Positions 55,146 to 64,000 of a stretch of 64,000 nt of DNA are shown piece by piece. The notes beneath the pieces were generated by a model. It saw nothing but the letters and a program-made list of their open reading frames with translations. It was not told where the DNA came from and did no database searches. Every line of letters starts with the position of its first letter. Position 1 is the stretch's first letter. Made by a program: the position numbers and the translations under genes. Origin of the DNA: Siphonodentalium dalli (taxonomy: Eukaryota > Mollusca > Scaphopoda > Gadilida > Siphonodentaliidae); assembly GCA_032622095.1 (NCBI GenBank), contig CP136065.1, positions 57,715,949-57,779,948 of the forward strand, read 5' to 3'.

Positions 55146-55939
55146 GATAGTGAAATAATGAAGAAGTCACTATAGTTGTATATCATTTATATGGTCACAA
55201 TATATATAATGCAACGTGAAAGTTGATATGACATCTGTTCTGTTCGACTTCAGGTGTACTCAATTTCTACTCCGGCAATGTTCAGAATCCTATCCATTGA
55301 TAATCCAACGACACTGGTATGAAGCGTCTAGAACTTAGAATCCATAATTTAATATAAATTATAAATCCTTCAGACTTTCAGTGTTACCGATCTCCATTCT
55401 CCAGAATCAACAACTGACTGTTCAAGGCGGTTCCACTCAATGGTTGTTTTTAAGAAGTCATCGTAATGAGTAATGTACAGTGCTAGTACGCAGTAATTGA
55501 ACGATTCTCTGATGGTGCTGTTAGTGTTAGCACTTGTTGAACACCTCCTAAGTTCTCCACCAGATTTTGACAGACACTCCCTGCCACACTGAGGACAGTA
55601 AGAGTACTAACACTCCCACTGACAGTGAATAGGCCTACTGGTAGTCGAAAATCTACGGGATACTAAATATATAGTCAATTTTGGACCAGCCTACTGTAGT
55701 ACTGACTACTGGTACTGCCTACTGAGTACTGGTACAGTGGTAGTGATGCAGACTGCAGTCCTCAAATTTGGTTGCTTTATTTTCCTTGTCTTCTTCGAAT
55801 TTTTTTTTTAGAGTTACCCGGTAGATGTAGATTATTCATTTGTAGAATAACAATCAATTATCATGACAATCGTCGTCAACAACGAATGACATTGATAATT
55901 TGATCGATTCAATCATGTTGACACTGTGACTTGGTGAAT
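55146..55939. other. No recognised gene
   Basis: Words like ACTGGTACTGCCTACTGAGT, ACTGGTACAGTGGTAGT (55,705-55,745) form a small degenerate repeat. Nothing else is recognised. Confidence 0.4.
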
Positions 55940-56197
55940 TTAAATTTTAAGTCTCGCTGTCCTTGCTATCTTCGTCGGCTGGTTCGTGTAAAATGGGCCA
56001 ATATTCAAACGCAAGCCATCAAAGGCATCTTCAGTATCTGCCATAGATGAAGTATCCTCCGCCACACGTAACTCGTCGTCATTTTCGTGATTAGAGTCAC
56101 TTTCAGACGCGGAAATACTGTGTGCCGAAGCCATTTTTCGTAAACAGTTCGTCTGCAGTGGCAGTTCCGCCTTTGACGTCACGGGTTTTGCGGTCAC
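55940..56197 (-). CDS. Unrecognised 85-codon frame at the right end of the TTAA element
   Basis: It reads inward from the right terminus, the usual place for the first exon of a DNA-transposon gene. After a start at 56,195-56,197 it has a short basic/hydrophobic part, then from residue 22 (MASAHSISASESDSNHENDD) an acidic serine-rich stretch, then GLRLNIGPFYTNQP and a basic end RTARLKI. An acidic N-terminus followed by a short aromatic-proline motif is seen in several transposase families, but I cannot name one. MASAHS at residue 22 may be the real start. If real, a downstream exon should lie toward 55 kb; none was recognised. Confidence 0.35.
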   Translation of the reverse strand: MTAKPVTSKAELPLQTNCLRKMASAHSISASESDSNHENDDELRVAEDTSSMADTEDAFDGLRLNIGPFYTNQPTKIARTARLKI

Positions 56198-56370
56198 GTG
56201 ACTCGAGCAAAATCACCTTAGAAATAATAATCGATTTTTAAAAGTCGCTAAAAACACGTTTATTGATAAAATTATATCTAATTTTTTATTGGATGTTATA
56301 TTTGAACCTTATTCACACCAAACTAGCCGTATAACATTGAATTGATAAACATTTAACAGTTCCCATTTAA

Positions 56371-57165
56371 GAAACAATATCCCTTTCCCGCCATATCAAT
56401 GGAGGACTAAACATTTTAATAATTCATTCTTCCCGCGATCAACTAAGGACTGGAACGAACTCCCCAAAGAAGTAAGAACTAGTTGCTCACTAAACGTTTT
56501 CAAAACAAAATTAGCATCAACAAATATAGTACTGAAACCCCCTGATCATTTCAATATAGGAAAACGACGACTGAACATAATCCACTGTAAGCTCCGTAAC
56601 TTATGTAGCGACCTAAATGCTGACAAATTTTGCAACTTTATTAGTGACAATCCAAGTTGCCGATGTGGACATCAAGTTGAAGATGCAAGTCATTATTTCT
56701 TTAATTGCGGGCTGTACACACGTCATAGAATTACTCTAGCAAATAATTTAACAGGTTTAGGTATGTCAAATATCACTGTCGGAAAGCTACTTATTGGTGA
56801 GATCTCACTAAATGACAATTTAAATAGAAAGTTATTCAATTTTGTTCAAACTTACATAACTTCAACCTGCCGTTTTGACATCAGCGACTAGGCTGCATTA
56901 CCGTTAAAGATCATAAAGTAGCACAGACTATAGCAGGACCCCCCCCCCCCGGACGCACAGTGATGGACCCGACGCCATCGTGTATATACATCTGTTGTAT
57001 CATAATTCCATATATATTGTATACTAATTCTTATACAAGTGGATCATACCTTATATTATACTTATGTAAATATCATGTTCTTTGTATTATTGTCGGGAGC
57101 GAGGCCAAGATAAGTTTTGTAACTTGTGCCTCAATCCCTTGCATTTAATTATGGATGCAAATAAA
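56371..57165 (+). mobile_element. LINE part 3: ORF2 C-terminus and 3' UTR
   Basis: The frame continues from part 2 as RNNIPFPPYQWRTKHFNNSF, FPRSTKDWNELPKEVR, and reaches CRCGHQVEDASHYFFNC (about 56,656-56,706), a cysteine/histidine motif typical of the ORF2 end in many invertebrate CR1/Jockey-like LINEs. It stops at TAG 56,889-56,891 without internal stops. The following ~270 bp, with a C-run at 56,940-56,951, is the probable 3' UTR, ending near GGATGCAAATAAAT. Together the three parts form about 2.7 kb of LINE. Confidence 0.9.
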
Positions 57166-57181
57166 TATGTTTACATCAATC

Positions 57182-57302
57182 GTTTGGTGAGCCTTCGAAA
57201 TCCTGGGTGTCTTTTTGCACATTTGGGACATCCTGTGTGTCTTTTTGCACGTTGGAGAGATCCTGGGTGTCTTTTTGCTCGAAACTGTGCGACAATGACC
57301 AC
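57182..57302 (-). repeat. Right arm of the large inverted repeat
   Basis: GTTTGGTGAGCC, then CTTTTTGCACGTTGGAGAGA, TCCTGGGTGTCTTTTTGCTC and GAAAC. It is the reverse complement of 42,836-42,955 with small differences and has the same ~37-bp internal units. Separation by about 14.2 kb is almost wholly explained by LINE plus the two insertions. Confidence 0.85.
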
Positions 57303-57320
57303 TTCAGCTGCAGTTATATG

Positions 57321-57451
57321 GCATTTGCGAAATAAGAATGTGTATTTTACACATCGGTACCCATGATTTATACGCAGTGTCCTATAGGAAACTGCGTATA
57401 AATTATGGATACCGATGTGTAAAAAAAGCAGTTATATTACGCAAATGCTAT
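57321..57451. repeat. 131-bp palindrome inside the right-arm flank
   Basis: GCATTTGCG ... TTTTACACATCGGTACC, CATGATTTATACGCAGT pairs with ACTGCGTATAAATTATGGAT, ACCGATGTGTAAA ... CGCAAATGC. It separates the right arm from TGTGACACTGAGTAT (57,454-57,470), whose complement lies just left of the left arm (about 42,803). It was therefore probably inserted into the arm. Confidence 0.8.
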
Positions 57452-57469
57452 AGCTGTGACACTGAGTAT

Positions 57470-58005
57470 TGATTACGGATACCCGCGTGTTAAATAATCG
57501 AGATTTATACATCTCGCTGTCGGATCTATAACAACTCTCCAACTCAGAAATGAACGGCGGATTCAATATGGTCATGTGAGGGGCAGAAAACTGCATGAAG
57601 GGGTTCAATGTATAGTTTTTTCTGAATTTTTATCGCTGTCAGAAAAGTTAGTTTTTGGAAATTGTGTTATAGGTTTATGGACGCATTGACTCAGCGCCAG
57701 ACACCAACCCTGTCAACATCGCCACCATCAGCATCATCCCACAACCACAGTCATACGAACCCCACCACCAAGCACATGAGCATGGTTATATCGATCGTAA
57801 CGCTATGGGAAAATCAGAACCAGTATTATATGCATATGTAAATATGTTCATATGACAGCCAGAATAATTACAAATATAAGCCATTGGATATACCGCATGA
57901 ATGAATACCCACGTGTAAAATACACGAGCTTTTAACATTTCGTCGCGGAGCTACAACAGATTACACGTGCCGCACAGAGGCCACATGACAGTGTCACATA
58001 CTGCA
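57470..58005 (+). repeat. CGTGTAAAATACACG repeat units, right side
   Basis: 57,478-57,545 (GGATACCCGCGTGTTAAATA ... GTCGGATCTATAACAACTCT) and 57,885-58,000 (ACCCACGTGTAAAATACACG ... GTCGCGGAGCTACAACAG) match the unit at 42,050-42,830. Between them is sequence not recognised. Confidence 0.5.
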
Positions 58006-59557
58006 CTAATCAGCACAATTCCCATTCCCGCCAAGAACTATTATCTCAGCTATTGATCGAAAGATGGCAAAATAAAATGTGTTACGAATGCTAATGTACG
58101 CCGCAATCACATAGTTTATTATCCGGAAGGTTTTGTATACAGGCGGGTCAATGTCTTTAATTGAGGAAAGGAAACATGACACGCGGAAGTAAATGTCTTC
58201 AATTGGCATTTTCTATAATGAACCAAACGATTTTAGATCACTTTGATCTGGACAGTACTGGTGGTGATGACTGTAAGGATTACTGCGCATGAGGTTATGA
58301 TGGAATGTGAGTAGATATTGGGTTGAGATAATTTGGGGTTTTATATACAATCACTGCAGCCGATGTTGCTGTTGATTTTATTCTTGTCATTGTCATTGTT
58401 GTAAAAAGACATTTAAGTGAAATTTGTATAGCGGCAGATGGTTATTACACCCGCGATTAAGTGGTCCGGCCAGTCTACTATGGTGTTTGTGAGTCATGCT
58501 GAATTGTTATGATGCTGGTAGGACAAACTGATGCCGTTACGAAAATTACCGTTATTTTTTGCTAAAGTTGTCAGTTTCGCGGTGTTTGGCTAATCAGAGC
58601 GATTTGAGAAAATGCCAGTGTCTGTATGAAATATTCAAGAAAATAAATATATTTTTTTAATTTAATAATGGCTGTGCTGGTGTTTGGGGTTGCACGTGAA
58701 TATCCATCTTGATTAATGTCGATTTGCAACAACTATCCGTATTAAATGAACAAAAGACCGTCCAATACATATACTTTTTTTTTAGAAAGGGTTAAATTAA
58801 CATGTGTGTGTTTTATTTGAGCGGAAGTTATCGTAGGTTATGAAGGTTTGGCGTTAAGTTTTATACGTTGATTTTTTTTACCACATTTTACGCCTAAAGT
58901 TACGTTAGTTCGTCGTTTGGTTGTTTTTTACCACAGTTTTTTAACTTGAACATGTTAATATTTCCAAGATTATCACACAACCAATGGAAAAGAGTACATT
59001 CACCATTTGGCTCGAAAATGGCGGATACAGGTGTAGCTATATATGTACATGCCACATACCCTGCGACAACCAAGACCTAATATCATGAATATGAGATTAA
59101 TTTATATTCAATAAGATTAATAACTAAATTATTTTCAAAATCGATCTAGTAGTTTTTCTTCAGGCATTTTATTATAATTCTGTCAATATTCGGTATCTAC
59201 CTATATACTGTTTAAGAACTGAGTGTAGTTGGAAATGTGTAATTGAGGATACGACGCTGTGGTCGTTAGGTGCCAATAACACACACCAACTACATTCGTT
59301 TCATAATTTTATATAGAATTTTGATGATTTATTCCCAAATAAAGCTGAGTGTATTCTTATTTATTTTCACAATATATGCCTAGAATTTGAGACTAGCCCA
59401 CGTAACATTGCACGTTAAGTCAGCCTAATATAAGAATTCCAATTACTTAGCAACGAATACGTGGTCGATATAAATAACTCGCTTCAGATACAAATCGGCT
59501 GAACTTTGAAACGCACGCCCAATAATTATGATGACCGCTTTTAGTGATTATGTCAGA
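58006..59557. other. No recognised gene; short family B end near 58,786
   Basis: TTTAGAAAGGGTTAAATTAA at 58,781-58,800 resembles a lone family B right end. No credible gene; the 67-codon minus frame at 58,006-58,209 lacks motifs. Confidence 0.4.
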
Positions 59558-59682
59558 TTAAAGGCACGTGCGGCCTTAATTGTCGAAAATATTGATATTT
59601 GTTCCAAACACCGTAAACAGAAAAAACAATTAAAACGCACACAGTTCCGTTCATATATACCATGACCATCGCGTAAACAGCA
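59558..59682 (-). mobile_element. Family A MITE, copy 7, truncated
   Basis: TTAAAGGCACGTGCGGCCTT to ATGACCATCGCGTAAACAGC matches the outer ~125 bp of copies 3, 4 and 8, then stops abruptly at unrelated sequence. Confidence 0.9.
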
Positions 59683-60394
59683 CAGTGCACTCCTCTTTCT
59701 GTAAAGTTTTCTGTCGCAGCCAGCGATGGCTATCCGTTGTAAATAGCGATCTTATTTCGCAGGAAGCTCGTGATTCACGACGACGAGTACAGTGATTGAC
59801 AATCTAAACAGCATATCGAGGTCGTAGCTCAATACAACTGGATGGTTTACATGATATACATATACAGTCTCGAACGGAGTAAAGTGATATATTGCAGAAA
59901 ATAAATTTCAGGTGTTATTTGAGCTTATTAGAAACCATGAAATCGTAACCGTCATAACGGATAGTAAAATACGAGAACGATTAGAAAGTACACAAAGGTT
60001 GGTGACGTAGTACCCTATCCGTATCCGTAATCGTAAACGTGAGTTTTGCGAAAGGTCTCTGTTGTCGCTGCAAAAGTTTAACGAGTAACTGATTAGTTGT
60101 TTTCTTGTGTATATTCCCCTTGTATACACACGTGTAGTATACACATGTTTATAATACACAACCTTTGTGTATCTCGCCGTTACTTCTTCGAAATGTTTAA
60201 AAGAGATTTCCTGTGATGCGATGATTTCACTGTCTGTATTTCAGCTTTCACAGCCCTGAAACTGAAACCTGAAACTGAACTCCATAGCCAAGTGTTTAGA
60301 AAAAGACCAGCATCAGTGATGAATCGATGAATACCATTTGTTCCGCACGATGAGGTTGGTACTAGTTAGCTCTTATGGATGACACCGAATCGGG
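59683..60394. other. No gene; inverted words near 59,936-60,062
   Basis: ACCATGAAATCGTAACCGTC, ATAACGGATAG faces CTATCCGTATCCGTAATCGT, AAACGTGAG around 60,000. The second half is related to 13,410-13,452. It is an old hairpin repeat. Confidence 0.5.
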
Positions 60395-60673
60395 TTAATC
60401 CCTTCTTTGCTGAATTGACTCTCACATTCAATTTCAACTGTAAGATTATATATGGGAATTGTCTATAATTCCATCTGGAGGTAAATTCATGAAATATAAG
60501 CGTATGATAGACAGGCAGCGGATACTACAAGTTCAGAAGGATTTCTATTCGATGGTTGGAAATGTTCAGATGATTAGTTCAACAAACGGCCGTTTGCCAT
60601 TTGTTGAATTTATTATGGGAGCATTTCCTAAGGCAAGTAATCGTCGATGAGTATTCAGTAATGTTATGGTTAA
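60395..60673 (+). mobile_element. Family B MITE, diverged full-length copy
   Basis: Left TTAATCCCTTCTTTGCTGAA; right side CGATGAGTATTCAGTAATGT, TATGGTTAAA. Interior words GGAAATGTTCAGATGATTAG, TTCAACAAA and GAATTTATTATGGGAGCATT fit the family. Confidence 0.65.
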
Positions 60674-60732
60674 AGACATTATGTTTTTGATCGGGTACGT
60701 GAAACTGATAAGATAGTATTTCGGGACCAGGC

Positions 60733-60845
60733 AATTCTTCAAGGATTGTCCACTTATAAATGGACAATCGGTACCTAAAATGGTCATTAATAAATGGACA
60801 ATCCAACCACGCGTGGCACGCGAGCTTGGGATTGTCCACTAAATG
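60733..60845. repeat. Short GGATTGTCCA inverted and direct repeats
   Basis: GGATTGTCCACTTATAAATG, GACAATC is followed by AATAAATGGACAATCC and GGGATTGTCCACTAAATG. Each pair can form a small hairpin. The array may be a remnant of a compact MITE. Confidence 0.7.
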
Positions 60846-61066
60846 AAGACATGTTTTGTTAAATCCTGCATGAAGGGCAATAACTCTATAAATAATGTTA
60901 ATTTGCTAAATAACGGTGATTTGTATGAGAAGAAGTGTTTTTGACGAAATAACGGAGATATTTGAAGAAGAGTTTTTGACGAAATAACGGAAATATTCAA
61001 AGAATGACGGTGTTTATTGTTAATTTGGGTATACTATTTGTACAAAAATACCTACGTTGAACATGA

Positions 61067-61574
61067 TTAAAGGCACGTGAGGCCTTAATTGTCGAAAATA
61101 TTCATATTTGTTCCAAACACCGTAAACAGAAAAAACATTAAAACGCATACAGTTTCGTTCATATATATTCATGACCATCGCGTAAACAGCATGTTATCAT
61201 AAAGACCTACTATATTTTATCTAAGCAAGAGCCTGATTGTGTTACAGAAGACAGCACAATGCTACTGGCTAATCACACACAAATTGCATAAACGCTCTTT
61301 ATTAGTTCCATATCAGGAATTCACCCACAAAAAACGCTCTTTATGTTTACCAACATAATATAAACAAACACCAGAAAAGTAACTTTTTATGCTTTTGTTT
61401 ACATAACAATAGTCAAATATATGACAATAACATACTGTTTATGCGATATTTCTTATTTGTATACGGACAAAGTCTGTCTACATTTTGATGTTCTTTCTGC
61501 ATGTTTGTGGCGGTTTTTGACGGGTGGAAATATTTTTACAGGATACCCACCGCCAAGGCCAACCGTACCTTTAA
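61067..61574 (-). mobile_element. Family A MITE, copy 8
   Basis: Begins TTAAAGGCACGTGAGGCCTT and ends AAGGCCAACCGTACCTTTAA. It is full length with high identity to copies 3 and 4, plus a 4-base insertion near 61,499. Its flanks read ...ATGA|TTAA and TTAA|TCTA. Confidence 0.93.
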
Positions 61575-62190
61575 TCTACATTTCTATTTGATCACCTACC
61601 GGAGTGATTCACATCACTTTAAACCATTAGCATTAATCCGCTACCATGCAGGCTCTCGTTACATGTATTTCCATGTTTCCGGGCACTAAAATGTTGGCTG
61701 GACTATTGGAATTGCAAAACAGGCTCGATCTATTTAAGCTCTGGAACCTCCATCTGCCGTTGAGTGAGAATTCTCCGAGACCACAATGTTTGTTTGGGAA
61801 ATTAAACAAACACGACAAACACAGGAATCAATCCCCAGAGGGCACAGCGAATTTTATTGGGTTCGAAGCACATGCCGTCATTTCGTTCCTTCCGGCTGCG
61901 GATATTGGCAGCAAACATATAAAGTATCTTCCAACATCACTGACACATCGACTCACCGTGATTATAAACTTAACTTTATTGTGTTCAAGCACGAACAACA
62001 CCACTTATATACGCGATCAACGATCCCGTGAAGCCATTGCAAAGGCTCCACCCAGACCTAATTTACTTGATTCGTTTTTGTAAATTTCACTATACGCTGG
62101 GGACTCGTTGTAGATCCTCTATATATACATTTCCAACAGTTGAACATTTCGAGGCAAAGCTGGGTTTTGAGGCACATATCGCCACATATA
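61575..62190. other. No recognised gene or repeat
   Basis: A 145-codon frame (61,646-62,083) is among the longest outside the LINE nest. It overlaps other frames on both strands, shows no domain I recognise, and is not called as a gene. Confidence 0.4.
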
Positions 62191-62199
62191 CGAATACAT

Positions 62200-62580
62200 T
62201 TCCTATAGCGGAAAGTTGGTTTGTGGGCCGACCAATGAGCTAAACCTCGGTCACAGTCGAGGGTTCGAATCCGACAAAGTAGCGGTCGGACCTTGTGTCG
62301 CCATATGCATCCTCAATATATACCATGGACACCACGAATCAACCATTGATGCCATGACCAGTGCTCTGAGAACGATTCCAGAAGCAAAAGAATCTCAGAC
62401 AAAATTTGAAAAACACGTACTGGGTTAATTTCGTAACTCCGCTACTCTACGGCGTCATATCCAGCTGCAGGGGTGACACTGTGATATAGACACATCGTCG
62501 GTTCGAGAGTCAACTTTAATGGATGTCCCGTGTGCAATAATGTACGCACGTTAAAGAACCCTACCGTGGCATCGCGGATA
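62200..62580 (+). repeat. Possible tRNA-derived SINE remnant
   Basis: GAGGGTTCGAATCC at 62,261-62,274 fits the pol III B-box consensus GGTTCGANTCC. A second B-box-like GTCGGTTCGAGAGTC is at 62,499. CGTGTGCAATAATGTACGCA, CGTTAAAGAACCCTACC at 62,529-62,565 resembles a conserved tail of some invertebrate SINEs as I remember. No cloverleaf can be folded around either B-box, so no tRNA is called. Confidence 0.4.
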
Positions 62581-63135
62581 AAATGGCAAAATTACCTGAT
62601 AAAAATTCGAGTCAAACGACTCACAGACCAAGATGCAAATAAGACACTTCTATACGCCCTTCCTGTGGTACCCCGGGCATTGCACCGAATAACCTCACTC
62701 GCACATTGTCAATGTCTTTCAGGTCGCATCAGGTCGTTGTTTGTAAAGAAATAGTGCCAAGAATCATTCCGCACATGCATCACTGACCATTCGTTCAAAA
62801 TGTCCATGCTTGTTCGGAGCGGTACTATGGTGCGCAACAAGCGCAACCGTGCATCGTCGCGGAGAGGTAGGAGCAGCCGATCGAGCATGACCAGAGATAA
62901 CGTCTCTGAGATGAAGAGGACTGATTTTCAGCGCTCATCATTGGTTTCAGAGAAATCGAGCACATCCTCCGTGCATTCCGTGAGTAGACACTTCTCAAAC
63001 TATGGCCAACTAGAAGATCCTGTTCACAAGCCTGGTAAATCTTGATATACTTCATCGTAGAGGTTGAAACTGGATACTACATGTACGATGATATTACTGA
63101 CTGAGGGTGAAGCAGGAAGACAGCCCGGTATGGCT
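62581..63135. other. No supported gene; Arg/Ser-rich frame
   Basis: The 81-codon frame at 62,800-63,045 contains RASSRRGRSSRSS. An overlapping minus-strand frame of similar length exists. No domain is recognised, so it is treated as unproven. Confidence 0.3.
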
Positions 63136-63139
63136 ATGC

Positions 63140-63175
63140 CCCCCCCCCCCCACAGCGTATGGCTATGCCCCCCCC
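63140..63175 (+). repeat. Poly-C runs with duplicated GTATGGCTATGCC
   Basis: GGTATGGCTATGCCCCCC, a C-run, then CGTATGGCTATGCCCCCC. A short duplication includes the C tract. Confidence 0.85.
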
Positions 63176-63202
63176 AGCATTATACTGCATTATTATCTAG
63201 TT

Positions 63203-63445
63203 ATCCCTTTGAGTGCCAGGGGCCGATATTATCGGCCCTAAACCTACACAATAGGTCTGTTAAAGAATATAATAAAATATATTAAAATATTAAAAACTGT
63301 AAAAAAAAAAAAAAAAAAATGTTAAGCCAATGCATTCTCTTATATATGCGAGGCGACCTATGGTCGACTCGCATATATAAGAGAATGCATTGGCACAGGG
63401 TATATGGGTTGATACAAAAATCGGACCTGGCACTCAAAGGGTTAA
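63203..63445. mobile_element. Family C hairpin element, whole
   Basis: Left CCCTTTGAGTGCCAGG and right CCTGGCACTCAAAGGGTTAA are inverted. The central hairpin GCCAATGCATTCTCTTATAT ... AGAATGCATTGGC spans 63,327-63,396 and is almost perfect. An A-run lies at 63,301-63,319. It is reversed relative to the copy at 31,584. Length is 243 bp and it is non-coding. Confidence 0.9.
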
Positions 63446-63517
63446 ATGTTAATTCGATTGTAATATTCATATGTGTATTGTAAATAAAATTACCCTATCC
63501 TATCCTACTAACTTACT

Positions 63518-63632
63518 GATCGGCATCACAGGTACCTGGAACAAAATTACCCCCACTCCCAAAAGTGCAATCATAACAGTTATGTACTTTTGAGAGTGGG
63601 AGTCTTTCTGTTCCAGGTAACTGTGGTCGGCA
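63518..63632. repeat. 115-bp hairpin, CAGGTACCTGGAACAAAAT ends
   Basis: CACAGGTACCTGGAACAAAA, TTACCCCCACTCCCAAAAGT pairs with ACTTTTGAGAGTGGGAGTCT, TTCTGTTCCAGGTAACTGTG. A single arm of the same element is at 20,122-20,156. Confidence 0.88.
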
Positions 63633-64000
63633 TTAGCTACTGGTGGGTTACATTTGTTTAGTTGTGTAATGTCTCATCCAACACAATTTACCATCGAATA
63701 CAGCAAAATATTTTTCATATTGTTCATTTAGGAACTTCAACATAACACATAACTGGTGTAAACTTACCTTCACTCAATGGAACATAATGCAGTGTCCCTG
63801 TGTATCAATACCTTTCCAGCAACATATGTTGCATATACTGCCTTTCAAAAACAATAATAAATCAATTGGGGTTCACCTATATCAGGGTCAACTCATTCCA
63901 GGTAGCCTAAGTGACCCAATCAAATTTTCAGGTGTATAAGTTTAACTGATGATTCTTTTTCAATTCAAATTATTTTAATATTCTCAATTGCCAAGTACAT
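63633..64000. other. No recognised gene or repeat
   Basis: AT-rich sequence to the window edge, without a supported feature. Confidence 0.4.

Larger units (their letters stand above)
48982..56366. mobile_element. 7.4-kb TTAA-flanked DNA element of unknown family, inserted in the LINE
   Basis: Left end AAGGGAACTGTTAATAAAAC; right end on the other strand ATGGGAACTGTTAAATGTTT. Subterminal segments also pair: TGACGTCAATGGCGGAAC at 49,187-49,204 faces GTTCCGCCTTTGACGTCA at 56,163-56,180. The TTAA duplication is known for piggyBac, Kolobok and some Sola elements, but the ends do not start with the CCY usual in piggyBac. No transposase is recognisable; the only candidate coding piece is the 85-codon frame at 55,940-56,197 near the right end. 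The interior is packed with hairpins, poly-G tracts and retroelement-like tails, and is unusually rich in TACATGTA. It could be a large non-autonomous element or one whose gene has been replaced by insertions. Confidence 0.85.

Noticed and set aside
48982-56366. Calling the TTAA element a piggyBac
   Set aside because: Only the TTAA duplication fits. The ends begin AAGGG/ATGGG rather than CCY and no DDD transposase was found, so the family is left open.
61646-62083. 145-codon plus-strand frame after a family A MITE
   Set aside because: Other frames overlap it on both strands, no motif is recognised and no promoter or splice evidence was seen. Length alone is compatible with chance in 64 kb.
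62221-62300. A tRNA gene around GGGTTCGAATCC
   Set aside because: Only a B-box-like T-arm is present. No acceptor, D-arm or anticodon arm can be paired around it, so a SINE remnant is the most that can be said.
1-64000. Any host protein-coding gene with exons
   Set aside because: No set of neighbouring frames with shared domain similarity and plausible splice sites was recognised apart from mobile-element proteins. Small exons could be missed without transcript data.

Overview
The window looks like a repeat-dominated, AT-rich intergenic or intronic stretch of an animal nuclear genome, most probably a marine invertebrate. The reasons are animal-type non-LTR retrotransposon remnants (CR1/Jockey-like), a DNA transposon whose protein carries an XPG/FEN1-type nuclease, many short hairpin (MITE-like) repeats, long microsatellites, poly-G/poly-C tracts and 5S-rRNA-derived sequence, and no bacterial-style gene packing. 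The word TACATGTA, which I associate with mollusc genomes, is common in one inserted block, but that is only a weak hint at the taxon. No host protein-coding gene can be supported anywhere; nearly all short reading frames are chance or lie in repeats.

Layout. 1-12.2 kb: decayed copies of a MITE with TTAACCCTTT ends (family B), an AT microsatellite, a 135-bp palindrome, a GAT/GAC microsatellite, a LINE C-terminal remnant (7.7-8.3 kb), a degenerate tandem block (9.5-10.36 kb) and a GC-richer inverted/direct repeat block (10.36-11.39 kb). 12.2-24 kb: three copies of a ~500-bp MITE (family A, TTAAAGGCACG ends), several TTATATATGCGAG hairpins (family C), family B copies, a separate 600-bp TTAA-ended element, a segmental duplication interrupted by a 437-bp hairpin element, and a 1-kb minisatellite. 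24-38.6 kb: palindromes, a cluster of 5S-rRNA-like sequences (26.3-27.5 kb), more family A/B/C copies, an ATC/ACC microsatellite and LINE 3' tails. 38.6-40.1 kb: a 1.46-kb element with terminal inverted repeats. 42-58 kb: a nest of insertions. 58-64 kb: further MITE copies.

The most informative part is 43.1-57.2 kb. One LINE open reading frame is split into three pieces by two DNA elements. The first, 44,539-48,444 (3.9 kb), sits between 3-bp GTA direct repeats, has inverted ends starting TAGTCYGGTGG, and encodes a decayed Academ-like protein. Its XPG-type nuclease part is still a 501-codon open frame with all seven expected acidic residues. The second, 48,982-56,366 (7.4 kb), sits between TTAA direct repeats and has AWGGGAACTGTTAA inverted ends, with no transposase I can recognise. 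Removing each insertion plus one target-site copy joins the LINE frame exactly, which fixes both boundaries. The 7.4-kb element also carries its own nested hairpins and a strong local excess of TACATGTA.

The parts work together only as a record of insertions: an old LINE near inverted repeat arms, then two DNA transposons into the LINE, then small hairpin elements into those. All boundaries come from reading the sequence by eye; no alignments or database searches were run.
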